Source: Nonomuraea guangzhouensis
GTDB taxonomy: Bacteria > Actinomycetota > Actinomycetes > Streptosporangiales > Streptosporangiaceae
DNA length: 64,000 nt
Assembly (NCBI RefSeq): GCF_019396345.1
Contig: NZ_JAHKRM010000001.1
Span: 372,001 to 436,000, forward strand
Direction of reading: 5' to 3'
Shown in pieces: positions 49,842-57,313 of the stretch. Position numbers and translations under genes: made by a program. The notes under the pieces are model-generated. The model made no database searches. It had not been told where the DNA came from and saw only the letters and a list, made by a program, of their open reading frames with translations. How positions within the stretch are numbered: the stretch's first letter is position 1; the number at the start of each line of letters is the position of its first letter.

Positions 49842-50291
49842 TCAGGTCACGTCCTCGCGTAGTTCTTTGGTGGCCGATCGATAGGCGGTGGCGACGCGCC
49901 CGAACATGTCCAGCAGCAGCGGCACCTGTTCGGGCCCGTAGTGCAGGGCGATCTCGTCCAGGTGCCGCCTGGACGACTCACAGGCGGCCTCGTAATCGTC
50001 CAGGCCACCCTCGACCAGCTCTACGGTGACCATGCGCCGATCGCGTTCGCCACGCACCCGTCGTACGTAGCCCGCTTTCTCCAGCCTGTCGATCATCCGC
50101 GTCGTCGAGGCGGACGGCAGCCCGAGCTCCTCGGCGATCGACCCTACGGCGAGTGGTCCGCGCGTCTCCAGCAGGATGGCGGCGGCGACGTCGACCGGCC
50201 GCAGGCCGAGCCGGTCAGCGACCGCCTCGTTGTGCAGGAGAACCGCGATCAGGAACTCACTGAAGATCATTTCTTCCGGACGCTTGGCCAC
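49842..50291 (-). CDS. MarR-family regulator
   Basis: Protein of 149 residues. The winged helix is VGSIAEELGLPSASTTRMIDRLEKAGYVRRVRGERDRRMVTVELVEGG (about 50-97), with helices for dimerisation on both sides. It is divergent from the FAD monooxygenase at 50354, and a perfect palindrome lies between. It probably represses the monooxygenase and itself and is released by a phenolic or oxidant ligand. Confidence 0.88.
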   Translation of the reverse strand: MAKRPEEMIFSEFLIAVLLHNEAVADRLGLRPVDVAAAILLETRGPLAVGSIAEELGLPSASTTRMIDRLEKAGYVRRVRGERDRRMVTVELVEGGLDDYEAACESSRRHLDEIALHYGPEQVPLLLDMFGRVATAYRSATKELREDVT

Positions 50292-50315
50292 CCTCCCAAT
50301 CTACTCCAGTCCGAT

Positions 50316-50336
50316 GTATCTTCGAATTGAAGATAC
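50316..50336. promoter_or_regulatory. MarR operator palindrome
   Basis: GTATCTTC-N5-GAAGATAC is a perfect 8+5+8 inverted repeat in the 62-base space between the divergent genes. It resembles the TATCTTGAATTCAAGATA type of MarR site. Confidence 0.75.
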
Positions 50337-50353
50337 TTTGAAATGGAGAGGAT

Positions 50354-51478
50354 ATGGATGTTCTCGTCATCGGCGCCGGGATAGGCGGTCTGGCCGTCGC
50401 GCGGGTGTTACTGACCGCCGGTCACCAGGTGCGGGTCTATGAGCAGGCCCCGGCCCGGCGGACGGGCGGTAAGGCGCTGCTCATCTGGAGCAACGGCAAC
50501 GCCGTTCTGGACGATCTCGGCGTCAGCCTGGACGGCGTAGGCGCGCGCATCGACCGGATCGACGCGCTGACCGCCGGCGGCAGGCTGCGCAACAGCATGA
50601 ACATCGCCCACGCGGCTGACCGCTACGGCTTCCCGACCAAGGCCATCGCCCGCCGCGACCTGCTGGAACGCCTGGCCGACGGGCTGCCCGACGACGTCGT
50701 CCACTACGGCGTGGGCAGCCAGAGCGTCACGCGGAACGACAGCCGGGTCACGGCGGTCTTCAGCGACGGATCGACGGCCACGGGAGACGTGCTCATCGGA
50801 GCCGACGGCCACCACTCGGTCGTACGGCGCCGTTTGTGGGGCGAGAACGCCGTCCGACCGGCGACCTTCGGCACCTGGCAGGGCCTCAGCCCGATCGACA
50901 TCGACATCACCGACACGACCCGCCATCTCATGATCACGGGGCGGGAGGGCGCGTGCGGCCTCATGCCTGCCGGAAAGGGCCTGCTCCAGTGGTGGTTCGA
51001 CGTGCCCTGGTCACCCTCCGAGACGCGGCCCACCGCACCGCTGGCCGAGCTGCGGCGCCGCTTCGGCCGCTGGGCCTCGCCCGTCCCCGAGGTGCTCGCC
51101 GCCGCTTCCGAGGACGACCTCGAATTCTTCGCCCACCACTGGAACAAGGTCCGCCGAGTGTGGGGAGAGAACCGCATCACCCTGGTCGGTGACGCCGCCC
51201 ACACCATGCCACCCACCTTGGGACAGGGCGCCAACCAGACCCTTGAGGACGCATGGGTGCTCGGGCGCGAGCTCGCCGAGGACGCCGACGATCCGTCGGT
51301 ACGGTTGCGCGCCTACGAAAAGGCCCGCTACCCGCACATCTCTCTGGTCTCCCGAATGGCCCGGCGCAATCCCGCCAACTGGCGCATCCCCCCGCTGATC
51401 GGCCGTCTGTTCCCGGAGACATCCCTCACCGCGATGCTCGCCCGCTTCAGCAACCGCCTGACCGCGCCCGCACCTTGA
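50354..51478 (+). CDS. FAD-dependent monooxygenase (aromatic hydroxylase-like)
   Basis: Group A flavin monooxygenase of 374 residues. GxGxxG is in VLVIGAGIGGLAVARVLL (about 3-20), the second motif is GADGHHSVVRR (DG motif, about 155-165), and the third is GENRITLVGDAAHTMPPTLGQGANQTLEDA (GD motif, about 269-298). It hydroxylates a substrate with NAD(P)H and O2. AGAGG precedes ATG. The MarR protein is the likely regulator. Confidence 0.9.
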   Translation: MDVLVIGAGIGGLAVARVLLTAGHQVRVYEQAPARRTGGKALLIWSNGNAVLDDLGVSLDGVGARIDRIDALTAGGRLRNSMNIAHAADRYGFPTKAIARRDLLERLADGLPDDVVHYGVGSQSVTRNDSRVTAVFSDGSTATGDVLIGADGHHSVVRRRLWGENAVRPATFGTWQGLSPIDIDITDTTRHLMITGREGACGLMPAGKGLLQWWFDVPWSPSETRPTAPLAELRRRFGRWASPVPEVLAAASEDDLEFFAHHWNKVRRVWGENRITLVGDAAHTMPPTLGQGANQTLEDAWVLGRELAEDADDPSVRLRAYEKARYPHISLVSRMARRNPANWRIPPLIGRLFPETSLTAMLARFSNRLTAPAP

Positions 51479-51537
51479 AAGCCTGGGAACCTCTGGCCGC
51501 TCGACGGCGTACGTGTCGTGAGAGCGAAGGAGGTTCG

Positions 51538-52056
51538 ATGAAGCGGATGACCATCGCAGCGGTGCTCATAGTGGCGGTCGGCTGCACCACCAGCGGCCAA
51601 GGGGCACAGCCGGGATCAGCGGCCACGGCTCCCGCCGCCACCGGCGGGGCCGGGTCGCGAACGCAGGCGGCAGAGACGCCGACCACCATTTCCACCAAGA
51701 AGGCGTGTCATGGGACGTCGGTGATCACCCAGAGCGATGGGTTTCCCGAGGTGCGTGGGATTTCGCGGGACGCCGAGGCGTGGGGGTTGCTGTTCGCGCC
51801 GGTTCCGTTCAAGCGGGGCAAGGAGGTCAAGATCGTGTGGCGGATGACCGGTGAGGGGCCGCTGAAGGTCACGGCCGCGCTGCCTGACGGCACGCGGGCC
51901 AAGCCCACGTTCGGTCCCGAGCAGCATGGCGGCTCGTCATGGCACCGGCCGGGTGAGGAGTGGGGCACGGGGTTCGTCTTCCCCAAGGCCGGGTGCTACC
52001 GGGTGGACCTGACGCGGACCCGCGGATCCGGCCACCTCTGGTTACCGGTGAAGTAG
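51538..52056 (+). CDS. lipoprotein of unknown function
   Basis: Protein of 172 residues. The N-terminus MKRMTIAAVLIVAVGC ends in a lipobox-like VAVGC (Cys16), and an Ala/Gly/Thr-rich linker follows. The globular part (about 55-172) has two Cys (KACHGT and AGCYRV) that can pair, and beta-rich sequence (EVKIVWRMTGEGPLKVTAALPDGT). No family recognised. GAAGGAGG is a strong ribosome-binding site. It follows the monooxygenase by 59 bases and converges with the lipase gene with one base between the stops. Confidence 0.72.
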   Translation: MKRMTIAAVLIVAVGCTTSGQGAQPGSAATAPAATGGAGSRTQAAETPTTISTKKACHGTSVITQSDGFPEVRGISRDAEAWGLLFAPVPFKRGKEVKIVWRMTGEGPLKVTAALPDGTRAKPTFGPEQHGGSSWHRPGEEWGTGFVFPKAGCYRVDLTRTRGSGHLWLPVK

Positions 52057-52057
52057 G

Positions 52058-52867
52058 TCAGTGACCGAGGACTCGGTCGATGAAGGTGGTGACGTCGGTC
52101 AGGACCTCGTCCCGGTTCGTCTCGTTGAACACCTCGTGCCGGGCGTCCGGATAGATCCGTTCGGTCAGGTCGTCGCCGCGGATCGTCTCGATGCCGGTAC
52201 GGCTGGAGGTCAGCGGGACGAGCTGGTCGTCCTCGCCGTGGATCCAGAGCGTGGGCAGGCTGCCGAGCGATCCGCCCTTGGAGATCGAGGCGATCGTCGT
52301 GGCGAACGCCTCCAAGGTGGGTCGCTTGAACGGTCCGTGCCAGACCAGCGGATCCTCGGCGTAGGCGAGGCCGATGGCCGGGTCACGGGAGAGGGTGGCC
52401 GGGTCGATGGGGATCTCCGGGACCTCGTCGAGGGCCAGCAGCGCGGGGATCACCTCCCATTCGCCGATCACCGGGCCCGACAGGACGAGCGCGGCCAGCC
52501 CGTCGCCGTAGCGCTGGGCGTAGCGGGCCGCGATCATGCCGCCCATCGAGTGGCCGATCAGCACGACAGGCACGCGCGGATGGTCGGCCCTGGCCTGTTC
52601 CTCCACGGCATGTACGTCCGTCACCACGTCCTCGAAGTCGACGACGAGTGCCCGGTCGCCCTCCGACTTGCCGTGGCCGACGTGGTCGAGCCCGTAGACC
52701 GCGGCGCCGTGCCGTACCAGGGTGTCGGCCACGTACTCATAGCGGCCGATGTGCTCGCCGTAGCCGTGGACCAGGACGGCGATGTAGCGCGGCTGATCGT
52801 GCGGCCATTCCCGCACCGCGATCGCGGCGCGCGTGCCGGTGAACGTGCGTTCCCTCGAACTGGCCAT
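52058..52867 (-). CDS. alpha/beta hydrolase, monoacylglycerol lipase-like
   Basis: Serine hydrolase of 269 residues of the MGL/lysophospholipase type. VLVHGYGEHIGRYEYVADTL carries the oxyanion motif. Nucleophile Ser is in LIGHSMGGMIAARYAQRY, Asp in LWIHGEDDQLVP and His in DARHEVFNE. No signal peptide. ATG 52867 has GGAG five bases upstream. Confidence 0.88.
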   Translation of the reverse strand: MASSRERTFTGTRAAIAVREWPHDQPRYIAVLVHGYGEHIGRYEYVADTLVRHGAAVYGLDHVGHGKSEGDRALVVDFEDVVTDVHAVEEQARADHPRVPVVLIGHSMGGMIAARYAQRYGDGLAALVLSGPVIGEWEVIPALLALDEVPEIPIDPATLSRDPAIGLAYAEDPLVWHGPFKRPTLEAFATTIASISKGGSLGSLPTLWIHGEDDQLVPLTSSRTGIETIRGDDLTERIYPDARHEVFNETNRDEVLTDVTTFIDRVLGH

Positions 52868-53072
52868 GTCACTCCGTGTGTCGGAATGCGGCGAGCGTAC
52901 GCCCCGCCCGGCCCAGCGGTCCAGCATCCCGACAAGGGATGAAAAATTACTGCCATGCGTGACAAGTGTGGCGAAAACTGTTTTAATCCCACGCTAGGTG
53001 CCACCGGGGCGGCACAGGCCCCGTGTGACCGTTTTTCCTCGAAATCACGGCTTCGTGGGGAAAGGCAGGCCC

Positions 53073-54077
53073 GTGGGAGCTCCAAGTGGCGAAATCATCG
53101 TCACGGGCGGTCTCGGATTCATCGGCTCACACCTGGTGGACGCGTATCTCGCCGCGGGCCACCGAGTAACGATCATCGACTCCAACGCGGGCGCGGTCAT
53201 CGACGGCGAGGACTACGACGCCGACCCCCGCTGCACGGTCGTCCGGCAGCGAGTGGAGGACTATCTGGCGGCGGGCGGCGACTTCACTGGTGCCGACCGC
53301 GTCATCCACGCCGCTTCGTACGTCGGCCCCGCGAGCATCCTGTCCAGGGCCGGCCGGCTCGGTCACGACATCATCGGCAGCACCGCGCCGGTCATCGACG
53401 CCTGTATCGGCGCCGGTGCGCCGCTGTGCATGTTCAGCTCGGCCGAGGTGTACGGCCGCAGCGGCGTGCTCGACGAGAAGGACGACATCCTCGTACCGAC
53501 GCAGTACAACACCCGCATCGAGTACGCGATCGCCAAGACCCTGGCCGAGGCGATGGTCTCCAACAGCCGTCAGCACGGGCTGCGCGGGGTCGTCATCCGC
53601 CCGTTCAACGTGGCGGGGGCGCGGCAGTCGCGGGCGGGCGGGTTCGTCATGCCCACGTTCGTCCAGCAGGCGCTGGCCGAGAAGCCGATCACCGTGTTCG
53701 CGGGCGGCGAGCAGGTCAGGGCGTTCATCGCGGCGAGCGATCTGACCGGTTTCATCATCGACTACATGGACGCGGCGCTGGACGGCGACGACATCATCAT
53801 CAACGTCGGCAACCCGGCGAACGCGATCACCGTCATGGAGCTGGCCCACCGGGTGAAGGACCTGCTCGGCAGCCCGTCGCCCGTCGTCAGCGTCGACGGC
53901 CGGAGCGTCCACGGGCCGCACTACGCCGAGGCCGAGTCGTTCCACAAGATCCCGGCGCTGCGGGCGGCGACGGGGCTCGGCTGGCAGCCGCGGATCGCGC
54001 TCGACGAGCTGATCCTGAGCACCGCCGAGTACTACCGCGCCCGCGAGGACCGGAGGGCAGTGAATGCGCCGCTTTGA
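53073..54077 (+). CDS. NAD-dependent sugar epimerase/dehydratase
   Basis: Extended SDR of 334 residues. The NAD motif is VTGGLGFIGSHLVDAYLAAGH (about 8-28), with SSAEVYG and the catalytic YAIAK in the middle and VIRPFNVAGARQS in the substrate part. It acts on NDP-sugars (4-epimerase or 4,6-dehydratase class cannot be decided). GTG 53073 is chosen for AAAGG eight bases upstream; in-frame starts up to 52998 are possible. First gene of the sugar part of the cluster; overlaps the next gene by 14 bases. Confidence 0.87.
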   Translation: MGAPSGEIIVTGGLGFIGSHLVDAYLAAGHRVTIIDSNAGAVIDGEDYDADPRCTVVRQRVEDYLAAGGDFTGADRVIHAASYVGPASILSRAGRLGHDIIGSTAPVIDACIGAGAPLCMFSSAEVYGRSGVLDEKDDILVPTQYNTRIEYAIAKTLAEAMVSNSRQHGLRGVVIRPFNVAGARQSRAGGFVMPTFVQQALAEKPITVFAGGEQVRAFIAASDLTGFIIDYMDAALDGDDIIINVGNPANAITVMELAHRVKDLLGSPSPVVSVDGRSVHGPHYAEAESFHKIPALRAATGLGWQPRIALDELILSTAEYYRAREDRRAVNAPL

Positions 54078-54753
54078 CCGGGTGCTGGTGATCTCTCCCC
54101 ACGCCGACGACGAGGTACTCGGCTGCGGCGGCCTGATCGCCGCCCAGGTCGAGGCGGGGGCCGAGGTTCACGTCCTGTATCTGGCGGTCGACGGGATGCG
54201 GCACTACGGCCTCGACGGGGCCACCAGCTATCAGCAGCGGCTGGACGAGATCGAGGCCGTCCGGTCCACGCTGGGCTTCACGTACGAGATCGCGTACGGC
54301 GACATGGACCTGACCGAGCGGCTGGACACGCTGCCGCGCCGGGAGCTGGTCGACCTGTTCGAGCGGGCGCTGAACGAGCGGCGGCCCGAACTGCTGCTGC
54401 TGCCGAGCTTCGCCGACTACGACCAGGACCACCTGGCGGTGTTCGGCGCCGGGTTCGCGGCGGCCCGGCCCATCGCCCAGCAGTTCGGCAAGTGGCTGGT
54501 GCCGACCGTGCTGCTGTACGAGATGTCGAAGATCCAGTGGGCGGCCGAGCCGATGCCGCGCTCGACGGCGTTCTGCGACATCAGCTCCCACCTGGCACGC
54601 AAGCTGGAGGCCCTGCGCGGCTACCAGAGCCAGCACCGGCCCTCGCCGCACATCAGGAGCGAGGAGTCGGTGACGGCGCTGGCGACGCTGCGCGGGGCGG
54701 AGATCGGAGTCACTCACGCCGAAGCGTTCGGCGTACTCAGGGAGGTCCTGTGA
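54064..54753 (+). CDS. PIG-L/LmbE-family deacetylase
   Basis: Zinc-dependent N-deacetylase of 229 residues. SPHADDEVLGCGG (about 11-23) holds the metal His-Asp-Asp and YDQDH (about 119-123) gives the third ligand. Relatives remove acetyl groups from GlcNAc in mycothiol, glycopeptide or aminoglycoside synthesis. GGAGGG precedes ATG. With the epimerase before and the formyltransferase after it, the simplest reading is N-acetyl removal, then N-formylation of an amino sugar. Confidence 0.88.
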   Translation: MRRFDRVLVISPHADDEVLGCGGLIAAQVEAGAEVHVLYLAVDGMRHYGLDGATSYQQRLDEIEAVRSTLGFTYEIAYGDMDLTERLDTLPRRELVDLFERALNERRPELLLLPSFADYDQDHLAVFGAGFAAARPIAQQFGKWLVPTVLLYEMSKIQWAAEPMPRSTAFCDISSHLARKLEALRGYQSQHRPSPHIRSEESVTALATLRGAEIGVTHAEAFGVLREVL

Positions 54754-55691
54754 AGAAGTTCGCCTTCTGCACCGGCATGGAGTTCGCGGCCCCGGCCGTG
54801 GACGTGCTGGCCGCTCAGGGCACTCCCCCGTCCCTGCTCATCGGCTATCCGCCCCAGTTACAGCACCGCTCGGGCTACGCGCCGTTGCAGGAGGCGGCGA
54901 CGAAGTACGACATCCCGCTGCTGGAGACCGCCGACATCAACGACGGCGCGGCGCACGAGCTGGTCACCAGCCTGGGCATCGACCTGTTCGTGGTGGCCGG
55001 CTGGTCGCAGCTGGTCCGCGAACCGCTGCTGTCGGCGTGCCCGCTCGGCTCCGTCGGGCTGCACCCCACCCGGCTGCCCGAGGGCCGGGGGCGAGCGCCG
55101 CTGCCCTGGACGATCATCAAGGGCATCCGGTCGAGCGCGGTCAGCCTGTTCTTCCTGAACGAGGGCGCCGACGAGGGCGAACTGATCGCCCAGCGCGAGT
55201 TCGCGGTGAGCCGTCGCGACGACGTCACCGAGGTGTACCGCAAGGTGACCGAGATCAACATCGAACTGCTCGCCAAGTACGTCCCGCTGCTGCTCGCCGG
55301 CCAGGTGGTGGCCCGCCCGCAGCCGCCGGGCGGCTCGGTCTGGGAACGCCGGCGGCCGGAGGACGGCCTGATCGACTGGACCAGGTCGGCGAGCGAGGTC
55401 TACGACTGGGTACGCGCGCTGGCCGCGCCGTACCCGGGCGCCTTCACCTTCGTCGGCGGACGCAAGCTGTTCGTGCACAGCTCCGACCTCATCGAGTGGG
55501 GTGACCACCGGGAGCCGCCGGGCACCCTGCTGGCGCCGGTCTGGTCGACCGGCAGCGCCGGGGTGCTGGTGGCGTGCGGCTCCGGGCTGCTGGTCGTCCG
55601 CGAGGCGCAGTGGGAGGGGGACGGACGGCGTGACGCGCTGGCCCTCCTGGAGGCGGGCGAACTCGCGGTCGGCACATGCCTGGGGACGTAA
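54750..55691 (+). CDS. formyltransferase (sugar N-formyltransferase/Fmt-like)
   Basis: Protein of 313 residues with an N-terminal formyl-THF domain (about 1-190) and a C-terminal Fmt-C-like domain (about 200-313, DWTRSASEVYDWVRALAAPYPGAF). The core GLHPTRLPEGRGRAPLPWTIIKGI keeps the catalytic His, and GADEGELIAQ keeps the Asp. The Asn that normally precedes the His by two is Gly here. It starts at GTG in a GTGA overlap with the PIG-L gene and has GGAGG upstream. The context argues for an amino-sugar or amino-acid substrate rather than Met-tRNA. Confidence 0.85.
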   Translation: MKKFAFCTGMEFAAPAVDVLAAQGTPPSLLIGYPPQLQHRSGYAPLQEAATKYDIPLLETADINDGAAHELVTSLGIDLFVVAGWSQLVREPLLSACPLGSVGLHPTRLPEGRGRAPLPWTIIKGIRSSAVSLFFLNEGADEGELIAQREFAVSRRDDVTEVYRKVTEINIELLAKYVPLLLAGQVVARPQPPGGSVWERRRPEDGLIDWTRSASEVYDWVRALAAPYPGAFTFVGGRKLFVHSSDLIEWGDHREPPGTLLAPVWSTGSAGVLVACGSGLLVVREAQWEGDGRRDALALLEAGELAVGTCLGT

Positions 55692-57313
55692 CCCTCACCG
55701 GGGCGGTGATGGCGCATCCCAAGCGCAGGGAGGCGGCCATCAGGCTGGCGGGCGGTGTCCTGGACGTGGTCACCGACCCGGATCCGGGCGGGCGGCCGTC
55801 GGCGTTCCGGACGTCGCTGCTGGCCTGGTCGAGCATCCCCGAGGGAGCCACGCACCACGTACTGCTGCACGACGACATGGTGCTGTCCGGCACGTTCTTC
55901 GAGCGGGCGACGCTGGCCGCCCAGGCCATGCCGGACGCGGCGCTGGCGCTGTTCGCGTTCTGGAACTCGCGCAACGGCGCCGCCGTCCGGCTGGGCGCGC
56001 TCGCCGGGGCGCGCTGGGTGCGCGGGGCCGGGGAGTACACGCCCGTCGCGGCGCTGCTCCTCCCCCGCCGGGTCGCCGAGGGGTACGTGGAGTGGGCGCG
56101 CGATCGGGGCGACACGTGGCCGGACGACGTGCTGATGGGCCGCTATCTCAGACAGGCCGGCGTGCCGGTGTACGTCGCGGTGCCCAGCCTGGCCGAGCAC
56201 GAGGACCTGGCGAGCCTGGTGGAGAACGACTTCCAGGGCCTGCGGCGCTCGCCCTGCTTCTTCGCCGACGATCCGCTCTCCCGTGAGGATCGGCTGCTCG
56301 GGTCCTTGGCCGCGATCCCGTTCTTCAAGCGAGGGGTGGCGCAGTGCGCGGTGCCCGGTGCTTCGGGGTGGCGGGACATCCGGTGCGAGGACTACCTGGA
56401 CGGGCGCGGCTTCGACGTCGGCGCTCTGCGGGCGGGGTTCGACGGGCCGTGGTGGCCGCTCTGGCTGACGGCCTTCACGATGGGAGTGGTGGGCTCGAAC
56501 GCTGGGGATCCTCGGGTGATGGATCGGGCGCTGGGGACCATGGGGCCTGGGGGGCTCTGTCATGAGCTCGGGTCTCGTGAGCTGGCCCGGCTGTCGGACG
56601 AACTGCTCGACGTGGCGCGGGCTGGGCTCGCGGCGGGGCTCGCGGCGTCTCCACAGGTTGTGGAACGGGCGACGGTGGCCGTGACCGGGGCTGACACGTG
56701 GCTGCGCGAGCAGGTCACGTGGGCGCTCGCCGACCGGGGCTTCGTGGCCGCCGGTGATCCCGACGCGGTGGTGCACGTCTGCGCGCTGGACGGCGATCCT
56801 GAGGAGGAGGTACGGCTGGCGCGCTTGGCCTTCTCGGGCTTCTCGGGCTTTGGCGGTCGGAAGATCGTGGTCGGTTCGTGCGGGATGGAGGTCGAGGACG
56901 CGGTGGTGTTGCGGCTCGGTGAGCCGTACGGGCCGGGGATGCCGCAGGGCGGGATCGTGGCGGACTCGGTGCTGCGGTCGTCGCTGAACCGGCCACTGCG
57001 GGCCGGTGACGGGGTGGTGCAGCTGGTGCACGTTCGGGATGTCGCCGCTGCCGTCATCGCCGCTCTGACCCGTGGGGCCGGGGTGTACGACATCGCCGGA
57101 CCGGAGCCGGTGAGCGGGTGGGAACTGGCGAAGGCGGTGGCCAAGGCGGTCCGGCCCGTGCCGATCGAGGCCGCCGTCTCCGCCGTCTCCGGTGGGGCGG
57201 TGGTGAGCGTCGAGCGGGCCTTCAGTGAGCTGGGGTGGCGGCCGGAGGTGGAGCTCGACTACGGGCTGCACACGTGTGCGCAGTGGCTGGCCTACGAGAG
57301 CGACCGCCAGTAG
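55676..57313 (+). CDS. glycosyltransferase fused to a degenerate SDR domain
   Basis: Protein of 545 residues. The N-terminal half (about 1-320) resembles GT-A glycosyltransferases of the GT25/GT2 kind: TGAVMAHPKRREAA, then LLHDDMVLSGTFFERA (DxD-like) and WPDDVLMGRYLRQAG. The C-terminal part (about 340-540) reads like an NAD-dependent epimerase (VAVTGADTWLREQVTWAL, VHVRDVAAAVIAAL, GVYDIAGPEPVSGWEL). The GxxGxxG loop and the YxxxK region are lost, so it is probably not a working oxidoreductase. It overlaps the formyltransferase gene by 16 bases and runs 22 bases into the convergent gene. Confidence 0.7.
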   Translation: MPGDVTLTGAVMAHPKRREAAIRLAGGVLDVVTDPDPGGRPSAFRTSLLAWSSIPEGATHHVLLHDDMVLSGTFFERATLAAQAMPDAALALFAFWNSRNGAAVRLGALAGARWVRGAGEYTPVAALLLPRRVAEGYVEWARDRGDTWPDDVLMGRYLRQAGVPVYVAVPSLAEHEDLASLVENDFQGLRRSPCFFADDPLSREDRLLGSLAAIPFFKRGVAQCAVPGASGWRDIRCEDYLDGRGFDVGALRAGFDGPWWPLWLTAFTMGVVGSNAGDPRVMDRALGTMGPGGLCHELGSRELARLSDELLDVARAGLAAGLAASPQVVERATVAVTGADTWLREQVTWALADRGFVAAGDPDAVVHVCALDGDPEEEVRLARLAFSGFSGFGGRKIVVGSCGMEVEDAVVLRLGEPYGPGMPQGGIVADSVLRSSLNRPLRAGDGVVQLVHVRDVAAAVIAALTRGAGVYDIAGPEPVSGWELAKAVAKAVRPVPIEAAVSAVSGGAVVSVERAFSELGWRPEVELDYGLHTCAQWLAYESDRQ

